From Qipengyuania_B sp965214525 (GTDB lineage: Bacteria; Pseudomonadota; Alphaproteobacteria; Sphingomonadales; Sphingomonadaceae): a stretch of 64,000 nt of DNA. The stretch lies in NCBI GenBank assembly GCA_965214525.1, contig OZ243959.1, forward strand, positions 1,736,001 to 1,800,000. Direction: 5' to 3'. Below, in pieces: positions 1 to 9,019 of this stretch (its first letter is position 1; each line of letters starts with the position of its first letter). The position numbers and the translations under genes were made by a program. Under the pieces are notes generated by a model that made no database searches, was not told the origin of the DNA, and saw only the letters and a program-made list of their open reading frames with translations.

Positions 1-1521
1 TTCGCGCGTATAGACCAATGCGTGAACGGGTCTTTGGACTGCAGTCGTGGTGATGACGTGGTCGTTGATCGTCAGCTTGCGCAACGATACCGATTGGGCA
101 GGGTCTGCGCTGACCATCTGGGCAACCACTGCGGAGCTTAGCGGGGCGCTCACGACGAGGCGCCGTCCGCATTCGCCACTGGCGATGATGCGACCTGCGT
201 GCATCGCGCTCGACCATTTCTCCTTCAGCATCGCTCGGCGATCCCAAGCGGTGCCGCTGGGTGCGGTCAGCAAGTAAGGCCAGGCGCGCTTCGCGGCAAA
301 ACCCGATGTTTCCACGACGTATGGATTGATGATGCCGGCTATCACCTGGTTGCCGCCGACCAGCAGAACGGCCGCCAGCGCGAGATGCCAGCGCCGGCGC
401 AATCGCGATGCGATGGCTACGGCGATAACGATGGCCGCGCCTAGCGCAAACAGCAGGAAGTGGCGGGCCGGAAGAGGATTGGCGATCCAGAACAACAGGG
501 TCACGGCCATCACCGCGAACGGTCCTAGCAGAGCGAACACGCGACCAAGCGAACCGGTTGCGAACAATTTTTGGAGCGAAAGGTCTTTGCGAAACGAAGA
601 TACCGCCCAAACGAGCGCGATTGTACTCACCAACCCGATGGCCAGGATGAGCGCCCCGACGCCCGTGGGAATATTGTCGAGGCTGTACCAGTTCTCGACA
701 AACCTGCGCGTCTGATCCTCGCCTTGGGCGACCATCAGACTGCGCACTATTACGAAGCCCACACATGCCGCGAGTGTCGCGCCCAAGCGAACGAGGCACT
801 CTCCAAGATAGTTTTTCCATCCTGGCTCTTGCGGCGGGGCCAGCACCAGCAACGGGAATGCCAGGACGACTTCGAAACGCAACGTCAGCGCTGCACACAG
901 GATCACCGCCGCGGCCAGTCGCAAGACGATCGCGGCGCTGCCCCGTGCTGGATACCACAGGAATGCCGTGCCCATCAGTAACCCGGCCAGGGCGGGCAGG
1001 ATGGGATGCGCTCCCCCGGCCAGTTCCAGGAACACCGGACTGCCTATGAAGATCGCCGTCGCGAGCGCGGCCGTTTTGCGGCTGTACCGGGTGGCCAGCG
1101 CCGCCCACAACAGCGGCAGGCATGCGATCGTTGCCCAGAAGCCGGTCGCATTCATCAGCCGGAACAGACTGCCATCAGTATCGAACGTTGCAGCGGAACT
1201 GAGCGCATAGATCAGCTGGATGTAGCCGAAGCTGTGCCATTTGCCGTAATGGAGGGTTCCGGCGATACCCTCGCCGGTCTGATGACCGTCCCAAAGACCG
1301 ATCGCCGCGAGGTAGAGATCCCACTCCGATAATTGCGTGTCGAAGGCGTAGACCCTCAGGAACAGGTAGAACGATGCCGACACCAGGGCGAGCAGCACAA
1401 GGTCGACCAACCGGATCGGCGTGCGCTCCCTGTTTGGCGAACCCGGAGCATCAGCGGCGTCGGACTGCCGTTGCGGCACTGCCTTCCCTTGCGAGAACTG
1501 TCCGAGGCTTCGCTCGATCAT
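1..1521 (-). CDS. Multi-pass membrane protein, probable GT-C type glycosyltransferase (3' end beyond window)
   Basis: The minus-strand frame is open from the ATG at 1521 to the window edge, about 507 codons, so the C-terminus is missing. After a polar N-terminus of about 40 residues the translation shows roughly eight to ten hydrophobic segments. An acidic first periplasmic loop follows the first segment (FDTQLSEWD, then a HYGKWH stretch), the arrangement typical of GT-C enzymes that use polyprenyl-phosphate sugars. The start codon overlaps the stop of the upstream HAD-UbiA gene in an ATGA, so the two are translationally coupled. The GT-C assignment rests on topology, acidic loop and neighbours; no specific family was recognised. 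Another lipid-linked sugar membrane enzyme is possible. Confidence 0.6.
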   Translation of the reverse strand, partial: MIERSLGQFSQGKAVPQRQSDAADAPGSPNRERTPIRLVDLVLLALVSASFYLFLRVYAFDTQLSEWDLYLAAIGLWDGHQTGEGIAGTLHYGKWHSFGYIQLIYALSSAATFDTDGSLFRLMNATGFWATIACLPLLWAALATRYSRKTAALATAIFIGSPVFLELAGGAHPILPALAGLLMGTAFLWYPARGSAAIVLRLAAAVILCAALTLRFEVVLAFPLLVLAPPQEPGWKNYLGECLVRLGATLAACVGFVIVRSLMVAQGEDQTRRFVENWYSLDNIPTGVGALILAIGLVSTIALVWAVSSFRKDLSLQKLFATGSLGRVFALLGPFAVMAVTLLFWIANPLPARHFLLFALGAAIVIAVAIASRLRRRWHLALAAVLLVGGNQVIAGIINPYVVETSGFAAKRAWPYLLTAPSGTAWDRRAMLKEKWSSAMHAGRIIASGECGRRLVVSAPLSSAVVAQMVSADPAQSVSLRKLTINDHVITTTAVQRPVHALVYTRE

Positions 1522-2990
1522 AACCAGGGTTGCCAACCCATTCGCGCCGCTGCGATGACGGGCGCAAGTATGGCAACGATAAGCAGGCTCTGACGATCGC
1601 GCAGCGCAAAGACCACCGGGTCGTCATCCACCTCGCCGCGTTGCGTCTTCATCCATAGCCGCGCCGTCCAGTAGAGCATCGCCGGAGGCAGCAGCCACAA
1701 CCACAGCGGTTCTTCGTAATTCGCGACCACTTGCGGAGAATCGATATACAGCGCCAGCACCAGCACGCTCATCAATGCGCTGGACGTACCAAGAGCCATC
1801 AATACCAAGATATCGCTCTGCATATAGCCACGGCCCGGCAAAGCGCGCGTTTTTTCCAGGCTGTTCATCAGTTCCGTGTAGCGTTTAACCAAGGCCAGGC
1901 TGAAGAACACGAACATGGAAAAAGCGAGCAACCAAAACGACGGGAAGATCTGCGTCGCGACCGAACCTGCGATGACCCGGATCGTATAAAGTCCGGCCAG
2001 CAGGATGACATCCAGGATGACCTGCTGCTTCAATCGCAAGGAATACGCACTGGTCAACAGCATGTAGAACAGCAAGGTGCCAAGAAACATCGGCGAGATC
2101 AGCAAGGCGATGCTGAACGCTACCAGCAGCAATACCGGTGCCATCGCCAAGCCGGCGGCAATGGACAATTGGCCTGAAGCAAGCGGCCGATTGCGCTTGG
2201 TGGTGTGCGCGCGATCGTCCTTGAGGTCGAACAGGTCATTTACGACGTAAACCGCCGACGCAGTCAGGCTGAAGGCGATGATAGCCATGATGGCACGGGC
2301 AAAATCGGTCAGATCACCGGGTTGATGAGCCGCGAGAAGCGGCACGAATATCAGCAGGTTCTTCAACCATTGATGCGGCCTCAGACATCTGATCCACGGC
2401 GGCACGCCGCTGCGTGTACTGCTGACGCGGCTGATGGTTTGTCCGCCGCGGGACGCCTGCCTGAACAGGCGATCGCTGTCCGAAACCACGATAACGTCGT
2501 TCGCCGCTTCCCATACCGGCAGATCATCGCGATGGTTGCCGATATAATCGAACCCGCCTTCGCCAAACCGTTCGACCAGCCGTTGGCGCTTTGCGCGGGC
2601 GGACAGATTGCACGTCTCGTCGCTGCATAGCACTTCGTCGAACAATTGCAGGTGTTCGGCGATGGCATGTGCGATTTGCGGTGCGGCCGCCGTGGCGAGA
2701 ATAACCGGCCGGCCTTGCGCACGGGCTTCGCTGATAAGTTCCAGGACCTCTGCACGGTATGGTAGCCGGGAGACATCCAGATCGCTCAATTCGCCTATAC
2801 GGTGTTTCAGCAGTGCCTTGCCCTGACGTAGCCACACCGGGACGTTCAACAAAGCCAGCGGCTTGCGCTTGGCGAGATCCAGCACCGCTTCGTGCAGCAT
2901 GTCCGTGCGCACCAACGTGCCGTCGAGATCGACGCACAGGGGAACGGATTGCGCCGTGCTTTCCGGCTTGTTCAGATTAGTTGCGTGCAA
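1518..2990 (-). CDS. HAD-UbiA fusion, decaprenyl-phosphate phosphoribosyltransferase-like
   Basis: 490 residues. The N-terminal third is a HAD phosphatase domain with the DxDGT nucleophile motif (VDLDGTLVRTD) near residue 22. The C-terminal two thirds is a UbiA prenyltransferase with RPHQWLKN, the first Asp-rich motif NDLFDLKDD and the second conserved region YSLRLKQQVILD, spread over about nine membrane segments. Related proteins transfer phosphoribose to polyprenyl phosphate, and the HAD domain could remove the 5-phosphate, as the separate mycobacterial enzymes do. Start is TTG, overlapping the SMR-like gene by 14 bp; the stop overlaps the next start. The fusion is clear; the exact sugar donor is inferred. 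Confidence 0.85.
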   Translation of the reverse strand: MHATNLNKPESTAQSVPLCVDLDGTLVRTDMLHEAVLDLAKRKPLALLNVPVWLRQGKALLKHRIGELSDLDVSRLPYRAEVLELISEARAQGRPVILATAAAPQIAHAIAEHLQLFDEVLCSDETCNLSARAKRQRLVERFGEGGFDYIGNHRDDLPVWEAANDVIVVSDSDRLFRQASRGGQTISRVSSTRSGVPPWIRCLRPHQWLKNLLIFVPLLAAHQPGDLTDFARAIMAIIAFSLTASAVYVVNDLFDLKDDRAHTTKRNRPLASGQLSIAAGLAMAPVLLLVAFSIALLISPMFLGTLLFYMLLTSAYSLRLKQQVILDVILLAGLYTIRVIAGSVATQIFPSFWLLAFSMFVFFSLALVKRYTELMNSLEKTRALPGRGYMQSDILVLMALGTSSALMSVLVLALYIDSPQVVANYEEPLWLWLLPPAMLYWTARLWMKTQRGEVDDDPVVFALRDRQSLLIVAILAPVIAAARMGWQPWL

Positions 2991-3351
2991 GAACTGCTAC
3001 TCCGGTACAGACCAGCAGGATGCCGCCGATCCGGGGCAGTGTCAGCACCTCGCCGAACAGGACGTGACCCATCAGCGCGGTGAGGACGAAGCCCAGTCCG
3101 ACGAAGGGGTATGCGACGCTGACCTCAACCTTGGACAGAACAATCAGCCACACGAGCGCGGCCGCGAAATACAACAGCAGCCCAGAAAGGACGCCGGCAT
3201 TCAAGAACACCGTAAAAACCGTCTTGACGGATGCGCCCTGTGCCATGGCCCGTTGTACGGTCGCGTTGCTCATCCCGGCTTTCAGCAGCAATTGCGCAAC
3301 AGCCGACATACAAACGCTAAGGAAGATGAGAGCGATAGAAAGCCGGGACAC
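2977..3351 (-). CDS. Small EamA/SMR-type membrane carrier, possible lipid-linked sugar flippase
   Basis: About 124 residues with four hydrophobic helices. The first contains a SAVAQLLLKAGM segment typical of EamA/ArnE-ArnF/EmrE-like half-transporters. I chose the GTG at 3351 because the reading frame upstream (a TTG at 3453) adds a polar, unconserved leader before the first helix. It is first in a coupled operon with a HAD-UbiA fusion and a GT-C-like enzyme. This favours a role in flipping polyprenyl-phosphate sugars across the inner membrane, as ArnEF does for aminoarabinose, rather than multidrug efflux. The substrate is inferred. Confidence 0.7.
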   Translation of the reverse strand: MSRLSIALIFLSVCMSAVAQLLLKAGMSNATVQRAMAQGASVKTVFTVFLNAGVLSGLLLYFAAALVWLIVLSKVEVSVAYPFVGLGFVLTALMGHVLFGEVLTLPRIGGILLVCTGVAVLARN

Positions 3352-3725
3352 ACGAATTCCAAACGAAGTTCTGCGCTCAATCAGTGCGCTGGCAGGGACG
3401 GACTGATGGCGTAGGACGTGATCGCCTTCAAGCCGGCAAATAAGAACGGGCAAACTTTTTCATGTCGAACACAACGACACTTTCCTGCTGACATTCGCAT
3501 TTGTTATACAACAAAACCAATAAAGGGTAAGTTTGGCAATCGAAATAGTAGGCCCGCGTCAATTACGTCATAACGCGATGGTTTTAATTCATCGTAAATC
3601 CAAGCTGCTATATCGGTAACGGAAATATCTTGCCGGGCCGCTGAACGATATGATGCTGCGACGACGCATTAACGTATGGAACAGACCGTGCGAATCAACC
3701 GAAGCCTTAGACAGGAAAGCTAAAC
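3352..3725. other. Divergent intergenic region between the SMR-like and GMC operons
   Basis: This stretch is more AT-rich than its neighbours and holds the leaders of two divergent operons. A 6-4-6 inverted repeat (TTTGTT-ATAC-AACAAA) lies at 3500-3515. An 11-codon minus-strand mini-ORF at 3428-3463 (starting MKKFARSY) has no supporting context. No clear consensus sigma70 promoter or RNA gene was found. Confidence 0.4.
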
Positions 3726-5171
3726 GTGCCCTTTGGGATGCCACAGCCCTTGACCTATGACCTGATCGTCGTTGGCACCGGCTTTGCTGGTTCGTTCTTC
3801 CTCGAAAGCTATCTGCGCAAGGCTCCCCCGCAGGCCAAAGTGCTGGTCCTGGAACGGGGCGAGGTGAAAGAGCACGCGGAACGTATCGCTGCGCGCGCGT
3901 ATTTCCCGCCGTCCGAACCCTATATCAATCGGTCGGGCAATCCCGACAAGCGCTGGATGTTCAGTCTTGCCTTTGGCGGCGGCACCAATTGCTGGTGGGG
4001 TAATTCGCCTCGCTTCCTGCCGGCCGACTTCGAGATGCACAGCCGGTTCGGCGTCGGCGACGATTGGCCGATCGGCTACGATGATCTCGAAGCGTATTAT
4101 GATGCGGTCGAAACCAGGCTGGCATTGTCCGGTGCCGGGGGTGCGGCACCTTATCGGCGCAAGAACCCGTATCCCTTGCCGCCCCATCGCCTGACGACGC
4201 CTGAGAAACTGCTGACGCAGGCTTATCCGGACAAGTTTTTCAACATGCCCACGGCGCGGGCACGCACGGCCGAAGCGGGGCGAGGCGTATGCTGCGCCAA
4301 CGGCGTGTGCAACTTATGCCCGGTCGATGCTAAGTTCACCATTCAGAACGGCATGATGGCGGTATATGACGACCCGCGTGTGACCACGGTGCTCCAAGCC
4401 GAAGTCCTTAGCGTGGAGCATGCAGGCGGCCACGCCCGCGGGGTTCGTTTCACGCACGAGGGGCGCGAAGCTACGGCGGCCGGGGAGCTGATCGTGCTTG
4501 CTGCCAATGCGATCTTCAATCCGGTCATCATGGAGCGGTCATCGCTGACCCACCCGATGCTGGGTCGCCGGTTGCATGAACAGGTCGGTATCGAAGCGGA
4601 GGCGATGCTTGACGGGGTGGAAGGCTTTGGCGGCTCCACTTCGGTGACCGGCATCGGGTACATGTTGTATGACGACGAAGCGCGGCGCCGTGACCGCGCG
4701 GCGATATTGTTGGAAACCTGGAATATAGGTTCGATCCGCAACGAGCCGGGCAGGTGGCGGCAGGTCCTGCCCATGCGGCTCGTCATCGATGTGCTTCCCG
4801 ATCCGGGCAATTTCGTTCGTTTCGATCCCGCCGCGCCCAACAAGCCCACCGTGCATTACACCACCCATACAGCTTACACGCAAAAGGCCATCGATCAGGC
4901 GCACGCGGACCTTGCGCGGGTGCTGGCGCCCCTGCCCATTGAAAGCTTGCGGGTGGACGACGATCTCATAGCGACAGAGGCGCATATCATCGGTACGACC
5001 GTCATGGGCAACGATCCGGCTAACAGCATTGTCGATCGCAATTGCGTGCATCACCGTTTGCGCAACCTGGTCGTGCTTGGCAGCAGCACCTTTCCGACGG
5101 GTGGGCCGGCGAACCCGAGTCTCACTATCGCCGCCCAGGCGATGCGCGCCGCAGATCAGGTCATGACGTGA
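3726..5171 (+). CDS. GMC-family FAD-dependent oxidoreductase (dehydrogenase large subunit)
   Basis: 481 residues. An N-terminal Rossmann FAD motif (VVGTGFAGS) lies at about residues 15-23, GGGTNCWWGNSPR in the substrate/FAD region, and a C-terminal GMC signature with GSSTFPTGGPANPSLT. A Cys-rich stretch CCANGVCNLCP near residue 200 resembles one in gluconate/fructose-dehydrogenase-type large subunits. It has no signal peptide, so it probably travels with its Tat partner encoded immediately downstream (stop and start overlap in TGATG). The start is GTG; an in-frame ATG at 3738 is an alternative. It likely oxidises an alcohol, sugar or sterol-like substrate; the substrate is unknown. Confidence 0.85.
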   Translation: MPFGMPQPLTYDLIVVGTGFAGSFFLESYLRKAPPQAKVLVLERGEVKEHAERIAARAYFPPSEPYINRSGNPDKRWMFSLAFGGGTNCWWGNSPRFLPADFEMHSRFGVGDDWPIGYDDLEAYYDAVETRLALSGAGGAAPYRRKNPYPLPPHRLTTPEKLLTQAYPDKFFNMPTARARTAEAGRGVCCANGVCNLCPVDAKFTIQNGMMAVYDDPRVTTVLQAEVLSVEHAGGHARGVRFTHEGREATAAGELIVLAANAIFNPVIMERSSLTHPMLGRRLHEQVGIEAEAMLDGVEGFGGSTSVTGIGYMLYDDEARRRDRAAILLETWNIGSIRNEPGRWRQVLPMRLVIDVLPDPGNFVRFDPAAPNKPTVHYTTHTAYTQKAIDQAHADLARVLAPLPIESLRVDDDLIATEAHIIGTTVMGNDPANSIVDRNCVHHRLRNLVVLGSSTFPTGGPANPSLTIAAQAMRAADQVMT

Positions 5172-5626
5172 TGACGAGGCTGACACGGCGCAAACTGCTG
5201 CTCGGCACAGGCGCAGCCGCCGTCTTGCCGACGGGCTGGCTGGCCGTACATGCGGGCAGTTCACGGGCGTCGATCATCAAGGGATATCTTCGTCGTCAGC
5301 TTCCCGGTTTGGCAATTACCGACATCAATCTGGAGCAATTTGCCCTCGATTATGTGGAACGTCACGTGGATGGGGCCGGACGCAAGGCATATCACCATGC
5401 GATCTTCCTGCTGCTGGACAACCCGACACTGGTATCCGTCACACCGGAAGTCGTGCGCATAGCATTCGACAAGTTCTCCCGGCAGTTGCTGACGAGATTC
5501 CTGCAATCGACGGATTTTTTCGGCGATGCCGGGCAGCGGGCGGACAAGACAACCTATACCGGGATGTATGATCCCTATGAGAATGCCTGCGCCAATCCGC
5601 TTGCCGATCTGGCTGCGGAAGCCTGA
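5171..5626 (+). CDS. Tat-signal small subunit of a GMC dehydrogenase
   Basis: 151 residues. The N-terminus TRRKLLLGTGAAAVLP is a twin-arginine export signal, followed by a small helical domain. The size, Tat signal and one-base overlap with the GMC gene match the small (gamma, subunit-3-like) subunit that helps export flavoprotein dehydrogenases. The start is the ATG inside TGATG; an upstream in-frame start would overlap GMC coding and lacks sense. The exact family was not recognised by motif, so the function rests mainly on signal and context. Confidence 0.75.
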   Translation: MTRLTRRKLLLGTGAAAVLPTGWLAVHAGSSRASIIKGYLRRQLPGLAITDINLEQFALDYVERHVDGAGRKAYHHAIFLLLDNPTLVSVTPEVVRIAFDKFSRQLLTRFLQSTDFFGDAGQRADKTTYTGMYDPYENACANPLADLAAEA

Positions 5627-5645
5627 TGAGGGGGCGTGGATAGCG

Positions 5646-6041
5646 ATGACTGCGCATCCCGAGGCCAGCCTGATCATATACGATGGCGAATGCATCTTCT
5701 GCCAGAACTATGTGCGGTTCGTGAGATTGCAGCAACGGATCGGACCAGTCGAGATGCTGGACGCCCGCTCGACAGATCCGCGGGTCAGGCAATACTGGGA
5801 TGCCGGGTACGACCTGAACGAGGGCATGCTGTTCGTGCACGAGGGCACGGTGCATTACGGCGATGATGCTGTTCACAAGCTGGCCCTGCTGTCCAGCGAG
5901 CAGGGTGTTTTCAGCCGCGTCAACGCCCGGGTCTTTTCCAACAGACGGGTATCAGCGGCGGTGTATCCGCTGCTAAAGCTCGGCCGCCGCTTGACGTTGA
6001 AGGCGCGCGGCCGGAAATTGTTGGAGCGCCCAGAAAATTAA
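5646..6041 (+). CDS. DCC-family (DUF393) thiol-disulfide oxidoreductase-like protein
   Basis: 131 residues beginning at the ATG at 5646. The diagnostic YDGECIFC motif (D-G-x-C-x-x-C, origin of the DCC name) is at about residues 12-19, followed by an FVRLQQR helix. The family has a thioredoxin-like fold with a CxxC redox pair and no signal peptide, so it acts in the cytoplasm. It sits between the GMC pair and an HTTM protein; DCC proteins often neighbour HTTM genes, which suggests a shared redox task. The partner substrate is unknown. Confidence 0.88.
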   Translation: MTAHPEASLIIYDGECIFCQNYVRFVRLQQRIGPVEMLDARSTDPRVRQYWDAGYDLNEGMLFVHEGTVHYGDDAVHKLALLSSEQGVFSRVNARVFSNRRVSAAVYPLLKLGRRLTLKARGRKLLERPEN

Positions 6042-6123
6042 GAGGTTTCATACTAGTTAGGCACCTTTAGGCAAGATAAGCTGGCAAGTACCGGCGGATC
6101 AGAAATGGAAGCGCGTCAGAGAG

Positions 6124-6267
6124 ATGACCGACATGAACCCTTCCTCAGACCCCAAACCGAGCATGTGGAAATCGCTGATCATCGCGGCAATCGTGCTGTT
6201 GGTCCTGGTCGGGCTGGTCGATGTCATGTTCAACCTTCCGATCGTTACCGGGGACGCGCCACAATGA
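6124..6267 (+). CDS. 47-residue single-pass membrane peptide
   Basis: A short frame from ATG 6124 encodes a polar N-terminus (MTDMNPSSDPKPS), one hydrophobic helix of about 20 residues (SLIIAAIVLLVLVGLVDVMF) and a short tail. It ends in an ATGA overlap with the HTTM gene, strong evidence that it is translated. It could be a small assembly or stabilising subunit of the HTTM protein. No family was recognised. Confidence 0.7.
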   Translation: MTDMNPSSDPKPSMWKSLIIAAIVLLVLVGLVDVMFNLPIVTGDAPQ

Positions 6268-7766
6268 GCAACATTGCGGTGCCTGGCGCGGCGCCCTGGG
6301 ACGTGTGGCGCAAACTGTTTCACGGTGCGCAAAGCGAGGTGGACGTGGCTGCGCGCCCGAAGGACGGCCTCATCGTATTTGCCGTGATGTGGGGCATCGC
6401 CATGATGCTGAGCGCCTCTTCGCACATCACCTTGCTCAATGGCGATCAGGGCATGCAACTCGCGCTCATCACCTGGGCCGCGCTCTGCTCTGCGGCACTG
6501 TTGGTGATGTTTCCGCGAAAGACGGGTTTGCTCATGCTCGTTGCCGGGTTGATGAGCGCACAATATCTTTTGCGGCTTCCAGCGTCGTCCAACAACCAGA
6601 CAATCGCGCTGTTCATGAACGGGGCCGTTCTATCGGTCATCGGTTTGCAGATGTTGCGCGAACGCACCACGCAGATCGATCGGGAGATGCCTTACGAACA
6701 GCTTCGGGGGGTTGCGCGCGCCTTGCTGGCGGTGATGTATTTCTACGGGATCTTCCACAAGATCAACACTGACTTCCTCAACCCCGACGTAAGTTGTGCC
6801 ACCGCTTTGTATCGGCCGCTGGCCGGGCCGTTCGGCCTGGGCGACAACATTTTCGGGCAATATCTCGCGATCATCTCGACCTTCGTCGTCGAGACGATCG
6901 CCATCGTGTGCCTTTACTGGCGGCGCTTCTTCTGGGTGGGGTTGCTGGTCAGCCTGCCGTTCCACTTCATCATCCCGTTGTCAGGATATTCGTGGTACAT
7001 GGATTTCTCCAGCCTGGTTTTCGCGCTCTACATGCTCGCCGTGCCACGAGAAGTGGCCTCGGGCCTGTATTCGACAGGCACGTCCCTCTTGCGCAGCGTC
7101 CCGCGCCTTCGTCCGGGGATTTCGGGCTTGCTGGTGCTGGGTCTTGCCTGGATCGCCGCCCTGGGCGTCGCCTGGGTTATCGGGCTGCAATACCCCGACC
7201 GCAGCCTTGCCCTGCTATGGCATTCGGCGTGGTTGCTGGTGTGGGGGCTATTCGGCGGGGTAAGCATGATATTCATCATCCGTGCCGCGCTGCTGCAACA
7301 GCCTTACCGCGTGCCGCCGAACCAGGGCCATCATAGCCGGTGGGTCTACATCTTTCCGGCAGTGCTGTTCCTGTCCTGCACCTCCCCGTACCTCGGCCTG
7401 AAGACGGAAAGTTCGATCGCGATGTTCAGCAATCTGCACACCGAAGGGGGCGTGAGCAATCATCTGCTGTTTCCCCAACCCCCTTACCTGTTCGATTACC
7501 AGTCGCGCGTGACCCGTGTGATTGCGAGCTCCGATCCTGTGCTGAATGGCCGAGCCGCAAATCCCGACTTCGGGTTGGTCGAGCACGATATCGCGCTTCG
7601 CCTGCTGCGCAATCCGGAGATGTGGATTACTTACGAGATGGACGGTGAACGCTTTGAACGCACCTCCGCAGCCACCTACACCGGCCATCGACCAAGTCGG
7701 ATCGAGCAGAAGCTGCTTGATTTCAAGCCCGTCGACTGGAAACGACCCAAAGCGTGCTCGCACTGA
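6264..7766 (+). CDS. HTTM-domain membrane protein (vitamin K-dependent carboxylase-like)
   Basis: 500 residues starting at the ATG in the ATGA overlap. About ten membrane segments are visible. The signature FYGIFHKINTDFLNP near residue 165 matches the HTTM/VKGC family (H-K-x-N-x-D-F-L-N), with further conserved segments such as LPFHFIIPLSGYSWYMDFS. The C-terminal 120 residues form a soluble periplasmic-type domain. Eukaryotic relatives gamma-carboxylate glutamate with vitamin K; most bacterial HTTM proteins are uncharacterised. As the last gene of the GMC/Tat/DCC operon, it may be the membrane quinone-interacting component. That role is inference. Confidence 0.85.
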   Translation: MSNIAVPGAAPWDVWRKLFHGAQSEVDVAARPKDGLIVFAVMWGIAMMLSASSHITLLNGDQGMQLALITWAALCSAALLVMFPRKTGLLMLVAGLMSAQYLLRLPASSNNQTIALFMNGAVLSVIGLQMLRERTTQIDREMPYEQLRGVARALLAVMYFYGIFHKINTDFLNPDVSCATALYRPLAGPFGLGDNIFGQYLAIISTFVVETIAIVCLYWRRFFWVGLLVSLPFHFIIPLSGYSWYMDFSSLVFALYMLAVPREVASGLYSTGTSLLRSVPRLRPGISGLLVLGLAWIAALGVAWVIGLQYPDRSLALLWHSAWLLVWGLFGGVSMIFIIRAALLQQPYRVPPNQGHHSRWVYIFPAVLFLSCTSPYLGLKTESSIAMFSNLHTEGGVSNHLLFPQPPYLFDYQSRVTRVIASSDPVLNGRAANPDFGLVEHDIALRLLRNPEMWITYEMDGERFERTSAATYTGHRPSRIEQKLLDFKPVDWKRPKACSH

Positions 7767-7820
7767 AGCCGAACCCGGCTCGATCTGGTCGAGGGCAGCA
7801 ACCTTGACGTTGAAAATTTC

Positions 7821-9011
7821 TCAAAGCGGGTTCGCCTTGAAATGCTGCTTGGCGATGATCATCCGCTGCATCTCGTTCGTGCCCTCGCCAATGCACATGA
7901 ACATGGCATCGCGATAGAACCGCTCGATGTCGTATTCCTTCGAATAGGAATAACCCCCGAACACCCGCATTGCATCGCGGCTGTTCTCCACGGCCGCTTC
8001 GGAAGCGAAATACTTGGCCATGCCCGCTTCCATATCGCAGCGATTGCCCGTGTCGTAGGCCTCGGCCGCATCCAGGGTGAGCAACCGGGCCGCCCGTGCC
8101 CGCGTGACCATCTCGCCGATCAATAACTGGATGGCCTGGTGCTGCGCGATCGGCCGTCCCATCGTCTCGCGCAATTGGGCGTAATCGGCGGCCAGCCGCA
8201 ACGCCCCTTCCGACAGGCCGGCACCGCGCGCGGCAACGTTGATGCGACCCAGTTCCAGCCCGCTCGTTGCCTGGAAAAAGCCCTGCCCCTCGACCCCGCC
8301 GATCAATTGCTCGGCGGGAACGCGATAATCTTCCATGACCAGTTCGGCACTGTCGATGGCCTTGTAACCCAGCTTTTTGAATTTCTTGCCGGTGGTAAGC
8401 CCGTCGCGCTTGTCCGCGATGAACAGGCTCATCCCCTTGTAGCGTGGTTCTGCCGACGGGTCGGTCTTGGCGATCAAGGCAAAGCAATCGCCATGCAGCG
8501 CGTTGGAGATCCAGGTTTTCGTGCCGTTCAGCACATAGCTGCCATCCGGCTGCCGGCTGGCGACAGTTCGGATCGCCTGAACATCGGTGCCCGCATTGGG
8601 TTCGGTCAATGCCAGCCCGCCGCGTATCTCTCCTGTCGCGAATTTGGGCAGCCATTTGGCTTTCTGCTCCGGCGTTCCAAACCGTTCCACGGCGGCGGCC
8701 ATGATCAGGTGCGAGTTGAAGATGCCGGTAATCGCCATCCAGTAGCTGGAGATGCGCATGACGATCTTGGCATAGGTGGTCGCGGGCAGGCCCAAACCGC
8801 CAAACTCCTGCCCGATTGTCGCTCCGAACAGACCCATCTCGCACATCTGCTCGACCAGCTTTGCCGGCCACTCGTCGTTGTGGTCGTGATATTGCACGAC
8901 TGGAATGACCTCCCGCTCCAACCAGCGATCGATCGCGTCCATGAAGGCGGCTTCCTCGTCCGCGTCGATATTGCGCGCGCGATCCGTCGGTATCTGCATG
9001 GTGGCCATCAT
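7821..9011 (-). CDS. Acyl-CoA dehydrogenase
   Basis: 396 residues from ATG 9011; the frame continues upstream without family similarity, so the start is set there (an ATG at 9008 is equivalent). Conserved ACAD features are LTEPNAGTDVQ (FAD/substrate loop), FGGYSYSKEYDIERFYRD near the C-terminus and EGTNEMQR with the position of the catalytic glutamate. It is cytoplasmic and FAD-dependent and introduces an alpha-beta double bond into an acyl-CoA. It lies 8 bp after a MaoC hydratase gene, so the two form consecutive steps. Chain specificity cannot be read from sequence; a branched or methyl-substituted acyl-CoA is plausible given the MaoC type. Confidence 0.9.
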   Translation of the reverse strand: MMATMQIPTDRARNIDADEEAAFMDAIDRWLEREVIPVVQYHDHNDEWPAKLVEQMCEMGLFGATIGQEFGGLGLPATTYAKIVMRISSYWMAITGIFNSHLIMAAAVERFGTPEQKAKWLPKFATGEIRGGLALTEPNAGTDVQAIRTVASRQPDGSYVLNGTKTWISNALHGDCFALIAKTDPSAEPRYKGMSLFIADKRDGLTTGKKFKKLGYKAIDSAELVMEDYRVPAEQLIGGVEGQGFFQATSGLELGRINVAARGAGLSEGALRLAADYAQLRETMGRPIAQHQAIQLLIGEMVTRARAARLLTLDAAEAYDTGNRCDMEAGMAKYFASEAAVENSRDAMRVFGGYSYSKEYDIERFYRDAMFMCIGEGTNEMQRMIIAKQHFKANPL

Positions 9012-9019
9012 AGCATCCT

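Noticed and set aside
3352..3453. TTG-started extension of the SMR-like protein
   Set aside because: It adds 34 polar residues before the first transmembrane helix; the GTG at 3351 fits the family length better.
3428..3463. 11-codon mini-ORF upstream of the SMR-like gene
   Set aside because: Too short, no ribosome site or regulatory hallmark such as a run of regulatory codons.
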